From the NCBI GenBank assembly GCA_934635225.1, contig CAKTYZ010000002.1, positions 124,001 to 188,000 on the forward strand: DNA of 64,000 bases, read 5' to 3'. The notes beneath the pieces were generated by a model. It was not told the DNA's origin, did not search any database, and saw nothing but the letters and a program-made list of their open reading frames with translations. Positions within the stretch are counted from its first letter, which is position 1, and each line of letters begins with the position of its first letter. The position numbers and the translations under genes were made by a program. Below are positions 16,020 through 24,534 of the stretch, one piece after another. Source of the DNA: an uncultured Kiritimatiellota bacterium (GTDB lineage: Bacteria; Verrucomicrobiota; Kiritimatiellia; RFP12; UBA1067).

Positions 16020-17210
16020 ATGAAAAAGGGATTTACACTCGTCGAATTGCTGATTGTCGTCGTCGTGCTGGTCACGCTGATGTCAATCACGTTCAGGCTT
16101 GCCGGTTCGGGCAGTGACTCGTCGAATCGAAACCACACGATCAACCGCATGCAACGCCTCGAAAACTGCCTCTCGGGGTACTATGCGGCTTACGGGTGCT
16201 ACCCGCCGGTCCGGTTGCATGGCACGCGCGACTACATGGCGGAGGTCGATACGCACGGCATCCAGCAGATCGGCCAGAAGACCTCGGGGCTGAAGGGCGA
16301 AAGCTCGTCGGGCGGCGTGTCCCGCGCGTCGGAGCTGAACTGGGAAAGCGTGCGCGCGGCGTGCCGGGCGCAGCCGATCGGCATGTGCTATCCGTTCACG
16401 AAGTCGGGCGTGCAGGACTACATCAAGAAAGTCTCGGACATGCTCATCGACCGGTCGCAGTCGAGCGATCCGAAGTATGCGGACTACAAGAAAAACGCCT
16501 CCGTGCTGAACAAGGGCTTTCGCCCGATTACGGATGAAAGCATGGTCTCGTCGAAGCGCAATGACGAGGAATGGACGGACGTGCAGATCTTCAAGTTCGG
16601 CGTTCTCAGCTACCTTCTGCCGCGTTATCTCATCATGCTCGGCGGCGGTCAGAACATGGACCAGCTCTATCAGAACCAGAAGTCCTGGACGGCGAACAAT
16701 CGTCTGCCCTGCCGCTTCGAGGACGGCGTGCCGTATTCGAGCTGGGGGGCGCTGAGCGACGATGTGCGCAAGCACAAGTGGAAAATCTCGGTCCTTCCGT
16801 CCCAGGCGACGTGCGCGCGGTGGCTGCCGAACTTGGAGAACGCGATCCGCACGCAGTACAACTGCGAGGTCTATGGCGTCCAGCTGCGCGACCAGAACGA
16901 TTCCTACGCGAACGTCTCGGCGGCCAATCCGAATCCGGAGGTGTATTCGACCGAATCGCAGGGCGGCAAGGGCAGCAACAGCGGCGACCAGTACGTCTTG
17001 GACGGCATGACGATCGTGGACGGTTGGCGCAATGAGTTCTACTACTATTCGCCGGCCCCGTATCAGAGCTATATCCTCTGGAGCGCGGGCAAGAACGGCA
17101 AAACTTTCCCTCAGTGGGTGTCGGACGAGGAGATCCGCACGCTCAAGACAGATGAGCAGAAGACGGTTCAGGACTGGAAGGCCGACGACATCATCAAGAT
17201 GAGCAACTGA
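16020..17210 (+). CDS. Type II secretion/type IV pilin-like protein (prepilin N-terminus), 396 aa
   Basis: The protein begins MKKG-FTLVELLIVVVVLVTL: a class III prepilin leader cut after Gly by a PilD-type peptidase, with the conserved Glu at mature position 5, then a 20-residue hydrophobic helix. The rest (about 365 residues) is a periplasmic domain without a recognised match, ending with a DGWRNEFYYYSP segment like the calcium-loop region of GspG pseudopilins. I choose the ATG at 16020 because an upstream in-frame start would span the promoter. It is first in a run of prepilin-type genes. Confidence 0.85.
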   Translation: MKKGFTLVELLIVVVVLVTLMSITFRLAGSGSDSSNRNHTINRMQRLENCLSGYYAAYGCYPPVRLHGTRDYMAEVDTHGIQQIGQKTSGLKGESSSGGVSRASELNWESVRAACRAQPIGMCYPFTKSGVQDYIKKVSDMLIDRSQSSDPKYADYKKNASVLNKGFRPITDESMVSSKRNDEEWTDVQIFKFGVLSYLLPRYLIMLGGGQNMDQLYQNQKSWTANNRLPCRFEDGVPYSSWGALSDDVRKHKWKISVLPSQATCARWLPNLENAIRTQYNCEVYGVQLRDQNDSYANVSAANPNPEVYSTESQGGKGSNSGDQYVLDGMTIVDGWRNEFYYYSPAPYQSYILWSAGKNGKTFPQWVSDEEIRTLKTDEQKTVQDWKADDIIKMSN

Positions 17211-17250
17211 GGAAGAATTAAGAAGGAAGAGGCAAGGAAAGGATTTGATC

Positions 17251-17928
17251 ATGATTCTCAAGAGGTCTGTTCAGAGGGGCGTTCGTCAGCAGAAAGAAGG
17301 AAACATCCGCATGTCATCCTTCTCGTCGGGCTTTACGCTCGTCGAAATGCTGGTGGTGATCGGCATTTTGGCGATTCTCATCAGCGTGGGGCTGTCGTCG
17401 TTCACGTCCTCGACGAAGAAGGCGCAGAAGGCGAAGGGGCAGGAGCTCGTCCACAACGTGGCCGCCGCGCTGGAGAAGATCTATCAGGAGGAAGGCGCGT
17501 GGCCGCGTCGCATCCTCTCCGGCAGCAACAGCGAGAACGGACTTGACGAGAACATCTCGTATACGCTGGCCAAGCGCGGTGCGCTGACGCTTTCATACGA
17601 CGACAGCAAGAAGAAGACGACGGCGCTCGACCAGTGCGGCGTCGTCTCGCCGTGGGCGCAGGAGGTGATCAAGCGCAAGAAAGGCACGGGCGTGAGCGAA
17701 GGGACGAAGGTTCCCTCGGGTGGCACGATCAAGACGCATCGTCTGCGCTATGCCGTCGATACGGACGGGCGCGGCTATGTCACGGCGAACGTCGAGGGCG
17801 AGTCGGTGACGATTCGCGGTTCGGTCGCGGTCTGGTGCGCGGGCTATGACGGAAAGTTTGAGAAGTACTCGGACGGTCTCCGCAAAGACGACATCTACAG
17901 CTGGGGCCGCGAGCAGGTGAAGAAGTAA
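17251..17928 (+). CDS. Prepilin-type pseudopilin, 225 aa
   Basis: AAGGAAAGG precedes the ATG at 17251 by 8 bases. The leader is about 27 residues, then SSG-FTLVEMLVVIGILAIL with Glu5 and a hydrophobic helix. The mature domain of about 195 residues keeps the pseudopilin pattern of an N-terminal helix followed by a short beta domain (AALEKIYQEEGAWPRR; RLRYAVDTDGRGYVT). A later ATG at 17311 would also give a valid leader, so the start is not certain. It is 40 bases from the preceding gene, probably the same operon. Confidence 0.82.
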   Translation: MILKRSVQRGVRQQKEGNIRMSSFSSGFTLVEMLVVIGILAILISVGLSSFTSSTKKAQKAKGQELVHNVAAALEKIYQEEGAWPRRILSGSNSENGLDENISYTLAKRGALTLSYDDSKKKTTALDQCGVVSPWAQEVIKRKKGTGVSEGTKVPSGGTIKTHRLRYAVDTDGRGYVTANVEGESVTIRGSVAVWCAGYDGKFEKYSDGLRKDDIYSWGREQVKK

Positions 17929-17957
17929 GGAAGAGACAAGAAGGAAGGATTTTAATT

Positions 17958-18626
17958 ATGAAAATGGTCTGCAAAACCGGTGTTCGTCAACCATCCCTCT
18001 CCGCTGGCTTCACGATTGTCGAGCTGCTGGTGGTCATCGCCATCATCGGCGTCCTGATGGGCATTGTCTCCGTCGCGTCGATTGGCGCGATTCGCAACGG
18101 TCGCGCCAAGCGCGCGTCGGCGATGTGCACGGTCCTCAGCCAGGCGATTTCCTCCTACTACGCGCAGAAGGGCGAGTGGCCGGCCGCGATTGAGCAGCAC
18201 GCGAGGAACATGGGCGACAAGGAGACGGTGACGCTGACGCCCAGCGAGGCCGACAGCGTCTTCCGCGAGATCGTCAAGAAGTCCGTCGGTTCGGGCGCGA
18301 CCTTGCAGCTTGTGGACGCGCACGCGCTGTTCGTGGCGAACGCGAGCAAGGTGAAGAACAACGGCGAGGGTTGCTACGGCAACCACAGCGACAAGACTTA
18401 CAATTCCTATTGCGGCGACAAGAACTGCATCAACGGCATGGACTTTGAGCGCGCGACACGGGCGGGCGCGAAGAGCCGTCTCTCGGTCAACGACATGGCG
18501 TTCGGCTACCAAAGCACGCGCGAGGGCAAGTTCAGCCGCTTCTGGATCACCTACAACGGGCGTACGGATTCGGTCAGCGTCTCGCGGCAGAACCCGGCAA
18601 AGGAATATCCCGGAGACTGGGAATGA
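17958..18626 (+). CDS. Prepilin-type pseudopilin, 222 aa
   Basis: AAGGAAGG lies about 9 bases before the ATG. A 17-residue leader ends SAG-FTIVELLVVIAIIGVLMG with Glu5. The mature part contains ISSYYAQKGEWPAAIEQH, the amphipathic helix and short-loop arrangement of GspG/GspH-like pseudopilins, and several cysteines (CYGNHS, YCGDKNC) that could form disulphides in the periplasm. Its stop overlaps the next start (ATGA), indicating coupling. Confidence 0.83.
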   Translation: MKMVCKTGVRQPSLSAGFTIVELLVVIAIIGVLMGIVSVASIGAIRNGRAKRASAMCTVLSQAISSYYAQKGEWPAAIEQHARNMGDKETVTLTPSEADSVFREIVKKSVGSGATLQLVDAHALFVANASKVKNNGEGCYGNHSDKTYNSYCGDKNCINGMDFERATRAGAKSRLSVNDMAFGYQSTREGKFSRFWITYNGRTDSVSVSRQNPAKEYPGDWE

Positions 18627-19522
18627 CGATGAGAAAAGCCTTCACATTGATGGAACTGCTGGTCGTCGTGGGAATCATGTCATTCCTCGGCGTCGCGGCG
18701 ACGGGTGGGTACAATGCGCTCCAGCGCGGCATGGCGGAGCGCGGCGCGACGGCGGTCGCGACGTCCCTCCTGCAGGCGGCGAAGGAGCGCGCGATGGTGG
18801 ACCGCTCCCCGACGGTCGTCTACTGCTACAACCGTCTCCTGCGCGAGGCGACGGATGACGAGAACGCGATTGTCATCGGCGAGGCCGTGGCCGTGCGCCG
18901 CGCAGGCCGCGTCTCCTGGGCGCAGGGCGACTACATCGTGGATGAGTTCGCCGACCTCTGCAACAGCTACGACGTGGAGAGCGACGAGAGTCGCGTGAAG
19001 GAGCGCAAGGGCATGAAGCTCTGGCGCTTTGACGACACGCGCATCTCGGACATGAAGTATTCTGTCGTCGCCGACGCGGTGATGATGCTCGACATCAACG
19101 GCACGACCTACCGCAAGTGGTCGGGCGAGGACGAGCCGAGCGGGACCTACAACGGGCTGACCGTCACGGGCACGACGTCCGACAAGGACTTTTCCAAGAC
19201 CTCGAACGACCTTGAGATTCGCGCGTATGCGTTCGTCAACCTGAAGACGAGCAATTTCGAGCCGCCGCAGTGGACAATCGGCGACGGCTACGGCTTTGAG
19301 TTCGCGACGGTCCAGCTGCCGCACAACTTCATCTTCGGCAGCGGCAACGTGCCGAGCCGCGTGGGTGACGTCGGTTTCGTCAAGGCCCTGTATTTTGATC
19401 CGGACCAGTCGGGCAGCGACGAGCAGGTCGATGTCTACTTCTGCCGTCCCGACAGCGGTGGGCGGCCGAATCCCGACCACAAGGCGGGGCAGGCTTCGAG
19501 CAAGGAGGACACGAAGATATGA
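18623..19522 (+). CDS. Prepilin-type pseudopilin, 299 aa (GspH-like)
   Basis: The protein starts MTMRKA-FTLMELLVVVGIM, a short leader with Ala at the cleavage site and Glu5. The next part, ATSLLQAAKERAMVDRSPTV, matches the GspH/FimT pattern in which the N-helix carries a short ERA motif and then a beta-rich domain. The C-terminal 200 residues are unrecognised. It is translationally coupled on both sides (ATGA overlaps), so the cluster from 17958 to 24378 is one operon. Confidence 0.83.
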   Translation: MTMRKAFTLMELLVVVGIMSFLGVAATGGYNALQRGMAERGATAVATSLLQAAKERAMVDRSPTVVYCYNRLLREATDDENAIVIGEAVAVRRAGRVSWAQGDYIVDEFADLCNSYDVESDESRVKERKGMKLWRFDDTRISDMKYSVVADAVMMLDINGTTYRKWSGEDEPSGTYNGLTVTGTTSDKDFSKTSNDLEIRAYAFVNLKTSNFEPPQWTIGDGYGFEFATVQLPHNFIFGSGNVPSRVGDVGFVKALYFDPDQSGSDEQVDVYFCRPDSGGRPNPDHKAGQASSKEDTKI

Positions 19523-20109
19523 TGACGCTGAAAAGGGCCTTTACGCTGATGGAGGTCAACCTCGCCATCTTCATCATGGCGACGGGCGTTCTGGCGATGG
19601 TTTCGCTCTATTCGCTCGGCATGCGCGAGAGCCGCCAGTCCACGGAGGACGTTGCGGCGGCGGGCTATGCCGACGCGGTCTTCGCGCCGCTGGTCGCGAA
19701 GCTTTCGGCGACGAACATGACGTGGCGCGGCTGGACGTCCATCGGCAGCGAGCCGCAGGGCGAAGGCTCGAAGATCTGCGACGGCGTGACGCAGAGCGGA
19801 AAAGGCTGGGCGGACTACGTGCAGAAAGTCGGCTCGGACGCGTCGGGCCTTTACCGTGTCGATTCGGGCTGCACGGCGAAGGCGAAGCAGGCGTTTCAGG
19901 AGATTGCGAGTGCGCAGACGCGCGGCAGTCCGAACGTCTCGATCACGTGGCCGGGCGTCCTGCCGAGCGACTACTTCTACGGGCTGGTGGCGACGCGGCG
20001 CGGGGCGACGATTTCACTTGCGTTCCGCGCCTCGCGGCGGCGCGACGGACTGATGAGCCAGCCGATTTACTACACCGAAGTCCATTATCAGGGGAGGGAT
20101 GACGAATGA
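19519..20109 (+). CDS. Prepilin-type pseudopilin, 196 aa (GspI/PilV-like)
   Basis: The start MMTLKRA-FTLMEVNLAIFIMATGV has the Glu5 and the less hydrophobic, ME-V-L-A-type helix seen in GspI and PilV minor pseudopilins; LGMRESRQSTEDVAAAGYAD continues the helix. Minor pseudopilins form the tip that primes pilus or pseudopilus assembly. It overlaps both neighbours by four bases. Confidence 0.8.
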   Translation: MMTLKRAFTLMEVNLAIFIMATGVLAMVSLYSLGMRESRQSTEDVAAAGYADAVFAPLVAKLSATNMTWRGWTSIGSEPQGEGSKICDGVTQSGKGWADYVQKVGSDASGLYRVDSGCTAKAKQAFQEIASAQTRGSPNVSITWPGVLPSDYFYGLVATRRGATISLAFRASRRRDGLMSQPIYYTEVHYQGRDDE

Positions 20110-20621
20110 GACGGGGCTTTACCATGATCGAACTGCTGGTCGCGTCGTTGCTTTTGTCGATGCTGGTAACGATGCTGACGATGATGTTCAACCAGTCTTC
20201 GATCGCGTGGACGGCGGGTCTGGCAAGCGTGACGGATCTCGGGCGCGAGCGCATGGGCCTCGGAACTTACCATGACGTCGAGGACGATCTCCTGCCCGGC
20301 ATCACCCAGAAGAACGCGCAAGGCGGCGATTCCGACAACCGCGACCTTCAGTACCGCACGGTCTCGCTTTGGCAGAAGAACGCCAAGAACCAGCTTCGCA
20401 CGGGCAAGCGCGCGTTTGACCTCGTGCAGTGGGGACAGACCTCCACGCGCGTGACGGACATCAAGAGCGCGCTGAACGGCGCGCCGCAGACGTCCAACGA
20501 AGGCACGGGCGGTCACCAGAACCGCGAGGGCGGCGTCATCGTCGGCGTGTGGAGCGCGGGGCCTGACGGGCAGTTCAGCACGCCGGACGACATCAACACA
20601 TTCCCGGAGGACATCAACTGA
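20106..20621 (+). CDS. Prepilin-type pseudopilin, 171 aa (GspJ/PilW-like)
   Basis: The protein begins MRRG-FTMIELLVASLLLSML with Glu5. The LLVAS-LLLSMLVTMLTMMFNQSS helix resembles the GspJ/PilW minor pseudopilins. The soluble part is short and polar, and its last 60 residues (TSNEGTGGHQNREGGVIVGV...) look like a GspG-type C-terminal loop (SAGPDGQFSTPDD). It overlaps the next gene by one base. Confidence 0.8.
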   Translation: MRRGFTMIELLVASLLLSMLVTMLTMMFNQSSIAWTAGLASVTDLGRERMGLGTYHDVEDDLLPGITQKNAQGGDSDNRDLQYRTVSLWQKNAKNQLRTGKRAFDLVQWGQTSTRVTDIKSALNGAPQTSNEGTGGHQNREGGVIVGVWSAGPDGQFSTPDDINTFPEDIN

Positions 20622-21079
20622 TGAGAAAGGCGTTTACGCTCATCGAGCTTCTCGTGGTCGTCGCGATGCTCTCGATTCTGATGGGGGCGATGGGGTCCAG
20701 CGTCGCGCAGGCGCGCAAGCGCGCCAAGATCGCCAAGGCGACGCAGGACGCGAAGGAAATCACCAACGCGATACTTGGCTTTCGCAACTATGCGAAGGAC
20801 CGTTCTCTCCAGAACTACGACACGGGCGGCTGGAAGGAGGCGACCGAGGGCAACCTCGGCATGATTCTCGGCAACGAGAAGTCCGAGTCTGGCGGAGAGG
20901 TGCCCGTCCTCTACAACGCCCAGCTGCGCGGCAACCAGATTGTCGATCCGTGGGGCAAGGCCTACAAGTTCATGATTCGCAAGGTCAACGGCGAAAGCGA
21001 GACGTCGGCGACGACGACCTTCACGCGCGCGCCGAACCTGCCTAATTTCTATCGTCTGACGGACGAGGAGCGCCAATGA
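20621..21079 (+). CDS. GspG-like major pseudopilin candidate, 152 aa
   Basis: The protein starts MRKA-FTLIELLVVVAMLSIL, with Glu5. Its soluble part carries VDPWGKAYKFMIRK, matching the DPWGxPYxY motif typical of GspG major pseudopilins. The size (152) is also that of GspG (about 145). It is therefore the best candidate in the cluster for the main subunit of a secretion pseudopilus. The start overlaps the preceding stop (TGATG). Confidence 0.83.
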   Translation: MRKAFTLIELLVVVAMLSILMGAMGSSVAQARKRAKIAKATQDAKEITNAILGFRNYAKDRSLQNYDTGGWKEATEGNLGMILGNEKSESGGEVPVLYNAQLRGNQIVDPWGKAYKFMIRKVNGESETSATTTFTRAPNLPNFYRLTDEERQ

Positions 21080-24000
21080 GAAAAGGTTCCGCACTTCTGA
21101 TTGTTCTCGGCATGCTGTCGTTCATGGTGGTTTCCGCCGTGAGCTTCTCGATTTACATGCGGCAGAGCCGACTGCCGTCGAGCTATCTCCGCCGCAACAT
21201 GGCCGCGCGTTATCTCGTGCGCGCCGCGCTGTCGCGCGCGCTGGACGAGCTGGAGGGCGCGTACAACGACGACAAGAACTGGGGCAAGTACGAATTGAAC
21301 GAGCCGGACGTGCGTCAGGGCTTCTACGGCATCTATGACGATCCGTATCCGGGGTGCGGCTACAAGGTCAGCACCGACAGCCGCCAGGACGGCGACTTCT
21401 GGTATCGTCGCGTGTTCATGCCGTTCGGCCCGACGAAGTACGCCGAGGCGACGGTGCCGACGATGACGCTGGAGGCTCTCGCCTACCTGCCGCCAGCCGT
21501 GATTGACGACGTGCGCAAGTTCTCGCGCTTCTCGCGCACGGCGGCGTGGCGCACGCTGCCGTACGAGGCGGGGCGCTATGCCTACACGGCGGTCAACGTC
21601 TCCGACCTGTTTGACGTCAACCGTCTGCGCGCGGGGGAGCCGCGCGACTCGGGGCCGAACCGCATCACGCTTGCGCCGCTCTGCTCGCAGACGGAGGGCG
21701 ACCCGTTCGACATCAGCGCGGGCAAGGCAACGACGCTCGACACCCTTCAGCAGAAGTGGTCGTCCAGCGGCTACGACACGCCGTTCGTGTCGCTGGCGGA
21801 CTTCAACCTGCTGGCGGGCACGTCGGGCTTCACGCCGTTCATGAACTACATCGGCAAGACGTCGACCACCTTGCTGAAGGACGGCGATGCGGACGCGGCG
21901 AACGCCTTGTTCATCACCGACACTTGGTTCCCGGCGGCGACGTCGGTCTCGTCCGCGTCGGGCGGCGGTTCGGGTTCGGGCGCTTCGGCGAAGGCGACGG
22001 TCACCTATGACCTTGCGGGTGCGCATCAGCCGTTCAAGAACTTCAATGCGCGCGGCTTCTCGCAGGTGTTGTCAAGCCGCAACACGACGGACAATGTCGG
22101 CGACCTCTTCGAGAAGAATCTCGGCATGGGCCTTGTGGCGCTTTATGACTATCTCGACAGCGACCAGAAGCCGCTCTCCCTCGCGCTGCCGACGGTGGAG
22201 GCCGTGCCGATGGTCACGGGCTTGAGCTGTCCGGCGAATCTCAAGCCGGAGATTTCGAGCCGCGAGGCGGATGAGGTCATCATCAAGATCCCGAACCCGA
22301 ACTACGATCCGAGCGATGTCAGCCAGCCGAAGGAATGGCTGATCAAGCGCTCGTGGTCGAAGCTGACGTTCACGGGCTTTGGCAATCGCGTCGAGACGAA
22401 GGTGCTGCTGACCTATCCCTTCAAGCGCATGAAGACGACGGGCCGCTTCAATTCGGGGCTGAAGATGCGCGGCATCTTGCGCGTCTTCGCCGCACCCGCG
22501 AACATGGGTTGCCGTCCGCTGGACGGCAACGGCAATCTCTATCCGGCGCGTGACGTCTGGGCGAACGGCGGCTGGACGAAGAACGGCGTCGCCTCGTTCT
22601 TCTGCGATTCGTCCTCGCCGACTCCGGGATCGGTGTTCAACAAGGACGTTGAGCTGACGCAGGATGCGATTGACGATTCCATCAGCTTGAGGTTCGACTG
22701 CTCGAACATCGACATGCCAATCATGTATGTCGTCAATGAGGAATGCACGAACGGTTCGGGACCTGAAGACTTCGAGGCGAAGACTTATCTGACGCTGGAC
22801 GGTCTCAAGAACAACGAGGCGACGTTCCGTCCGTTGACGGCCGACGGCGAAATCGATCCGACGTGGAACGCCTTGCAGGCGAAGCCCGCGCACGCGTTCA
22901 AGGAACAGCAGCTTGGCGTCGTCACGGATTCGCTCGGCAGTTTCACCGGCACCTACAAGCTTTACACGGCGCTTTGGGTTCAGATCTGGGACGGCAACGA
23001 CGTCGTGGACATGTCGCCGGCATCAATCAAGGATGACATCGAATGGCTGGGCGCGAGTTCTGCCGCGCAATCCGTCAACGCGCGCAAGTGCGGAGACGGT
23101 ACGCCGCTCCTCAGCTTCTGCGCCGACTATGACGTGAAGTTTGCGGAGTCGATTGACAAGGACCTCGGGAATGTCGCGACCTTTGGCCAGTGGAAGACGC
23201 TCTATGCCGTTGATCCGCGTTACAACTTCGCGCCAGAAGACTGGTTCGCGAAGAACGGCAACACGGCCGTCTCGAAGAGCGAGTGGTCGCAGGAGATCGG
23301 TCTCGAGTCGTCATCCACATTGCTCGGGCAGAACGGGCGTGACCGCGACATCTTCATGTTCGTCTCCGACCAGGAATACATGCAGTCGATTGGCGAGCTC
23401 CAGTTCCTGCCGGTCATGGGACGGATGGACGGAAGCGAAAACTTCCTCAGCGGTGACTATTCGCCGGATTTCCACGGCAACAGCTTTGCGACCAGGACGA
23501 GCGCGAACGGCGGCAACTTTGCCAATGGCGGGCGTTTCTGGCGCACGTATACGGGCTACAACAACGGAGATGGAACCGATCCGATTTATGCGCTGCCGTA
23601 TCAGGGCCAGGAGATTCGCTTCCACGCGGGCGTGGGCGACTTCAAGGTCAATCCGTACTCGAACGACGACCGCGTCCTTTCCGCCGCGCTCGTCGGCACG
23701 CCGTTCGACTACTACGCCGCCTCGACGAACGACAACCAGCAGCAGTCGGGCGGCAAGAAGAACAATTTCATCGGCACCATCTCGCTGAACAACAGCCTGA
23801 ACCAGTATTCCTTCGGCGAGGCGCCGTTGGCAAAGATGGATCCGGATGACTTGCTCGCGGTGATGGACGAGTTCCGCAGTGTCTTTGGCGACCGTGCGAA
23901 GAGCACGGACCCGAAGGTCGTCGCGGACTGGGAAGGCGGCTTTGACAAGTTGGGGTGGCAGCGTTTGAGCGCCGATCAGATCAATGACCACAATGACTAC

Positions 24001-24378
24001 TTCATGTCGGACCAGAAGCTGGCGAACGCGGGATCGAAGCCGCTCCATCAGGTGGACCGCAAGTTCCTCTACTCATTCTGGCGCGAGTGCTTCGAGAACC
24101 GTCAGCAGCTCTTCCTCCTCTTCGTGCGGGCGGAGCCGATGTCCACTTCGGGCGGCAGCGTCGGCAAGGCAATGCCGTCGTCGCAGCTGGGCGGTCGCGC
24201 GGTGGCGCTCGTCTGGCGCGATCCGGCGGTGCCGAGTTACGTGAAGTCGGGACAGCGCAAGACGCGCCAGCAGCTCTCGAACAGCACGGGCGAGAGCGCG
24301 CGTGACGAGATCATGGAGGTCCGCGAGAACTGCGCCCCCCACCGCACCCGCGTGCTGTTCTATCATCAGTTTGAGTAA
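21076..24378 (+). CDS. Giant GspK/PilX-like minor pseudopilin, 1100 aa
   Basis: The N-terminus MRKG-SALLIVLGMLSFMVVS has a leader and hydrophobic helix but no Glu at position 5, the hallmark of GspK-type tip pseudopilins; ARYLVRAALSRALDELEG fits the GspK helix. At 1100 residues it is more than three times GspK. A Gly/Ser linker (SGGGSGSGASAKA, about residue 295-310) separates domains, and the long C-terminal part is unrecognised. In Verrucomicrobia a comparable very long protein accompanies several pseudopilins in the so-called Verru_Chthon cassette; this resemblance is from gene order and size, not a search. It is last in the coupled operon. Confidence 0.7.
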   Translation: MRKGSALLIVLGMLSFMVVSAVSFSIYMRQSRLPSSYLRRNMAARYLVRAALSRALDELEGAYNDDKNWGKYELNEPDVRQGFYGIYDDPYPGCGYKVSTDSRQDGDFWYRRVFMPFGPTKYAEATVPTMTLEALAYLPPAVIDDVRKFSRFSRTAAWRTLPYEAGRYAYTAVNVSDLFDVNRLRAGEPRDSGPNRITLAPLCSQTEGDPFDISAGKATTLDTLQQKWSSSGYDTPFVSLADFNLLAGTSGFTPFMNYIGKTSTTLLKDGDADAANALFITDTWFPAATSVSSASGGGSGSGASAKATVTYDLAGAHQPFKNFNARGFSQVLSSRNTTDNVGDLFEKNLGMGLVALYDYLDSDQKPLSLALPTVEAVPMVTGLSCPANLKPEISSREADEVIIKIPNPNYDPSDVSQPKEWLIKRSWSKLTFTGFGNRVETKVLLTYPFKRMKTTGRFNSGLKMRGILRVFAAPANMGCRPLDGNGNLYPARDVWANGGWTKNGVASFFCDSSSPTPGSVFNKDVELTQDAIDDSISLRFDCSNIDMPIMYVVNEECTNGSGPEDFEAKTYLTLDGLKNNEATFRPLTADGEIDPTWNALQAKPAHAFKEQQLGVVTDSLGSFTGTYKLYTALWVQIWDGNDVVDMSPASIKDDIEWLGASSAAQSVNARKCGDGTPLLSFCADYDVKFAESIDKDLGNVATFGQWKTLYAVDPRYNFAPEDWFAKNGNTAVSKSEWSQEIGLESSSTLLGQNGRDRDIFMFVSDQEYMQSIGELQFLPVMGRMDGSENFLSGDYSPDFHGNSFATRTSANGGNFANGGRFWRTYTGYNNGDGTDPIYALPYQGQEIRFHAGVGDFKVNPYSNDDRVLSAALVGTPFDYYAASTNDNQQQSGGKKNNFIGTISLNNSLNQYSFGEAPLAKMDPDDLLAVMDEFRSVFGDRAKSTDPKVVADWEGGFDKLGWQRLSADQINDHNDYFMSDQKLANAGSKPLHQVDRKFLYSFWRECFENRQQLFLLFVRAEPMSTSGGSVGKAMPSSQLGGRAVALVWRDPAVPSYVKSGQRKTRQQLSNSTGESARDEIMEVRENCAPHRTRVLFYHQFE

Positions 24379-24534
24379 GGAAATAATCGAACGAGGAGTC
24401 CCCTGCCGATTTTAAAATGGGCATTGTTCTTAAGGAAGATTATGTCTATCAAGATCTCTTAAAGGAATGTGACGAACTTGTTTGAATTTTTCAAACCATC
24501 AGGCGACGTAGGCATGACAAACGAAAGGCGAGAA

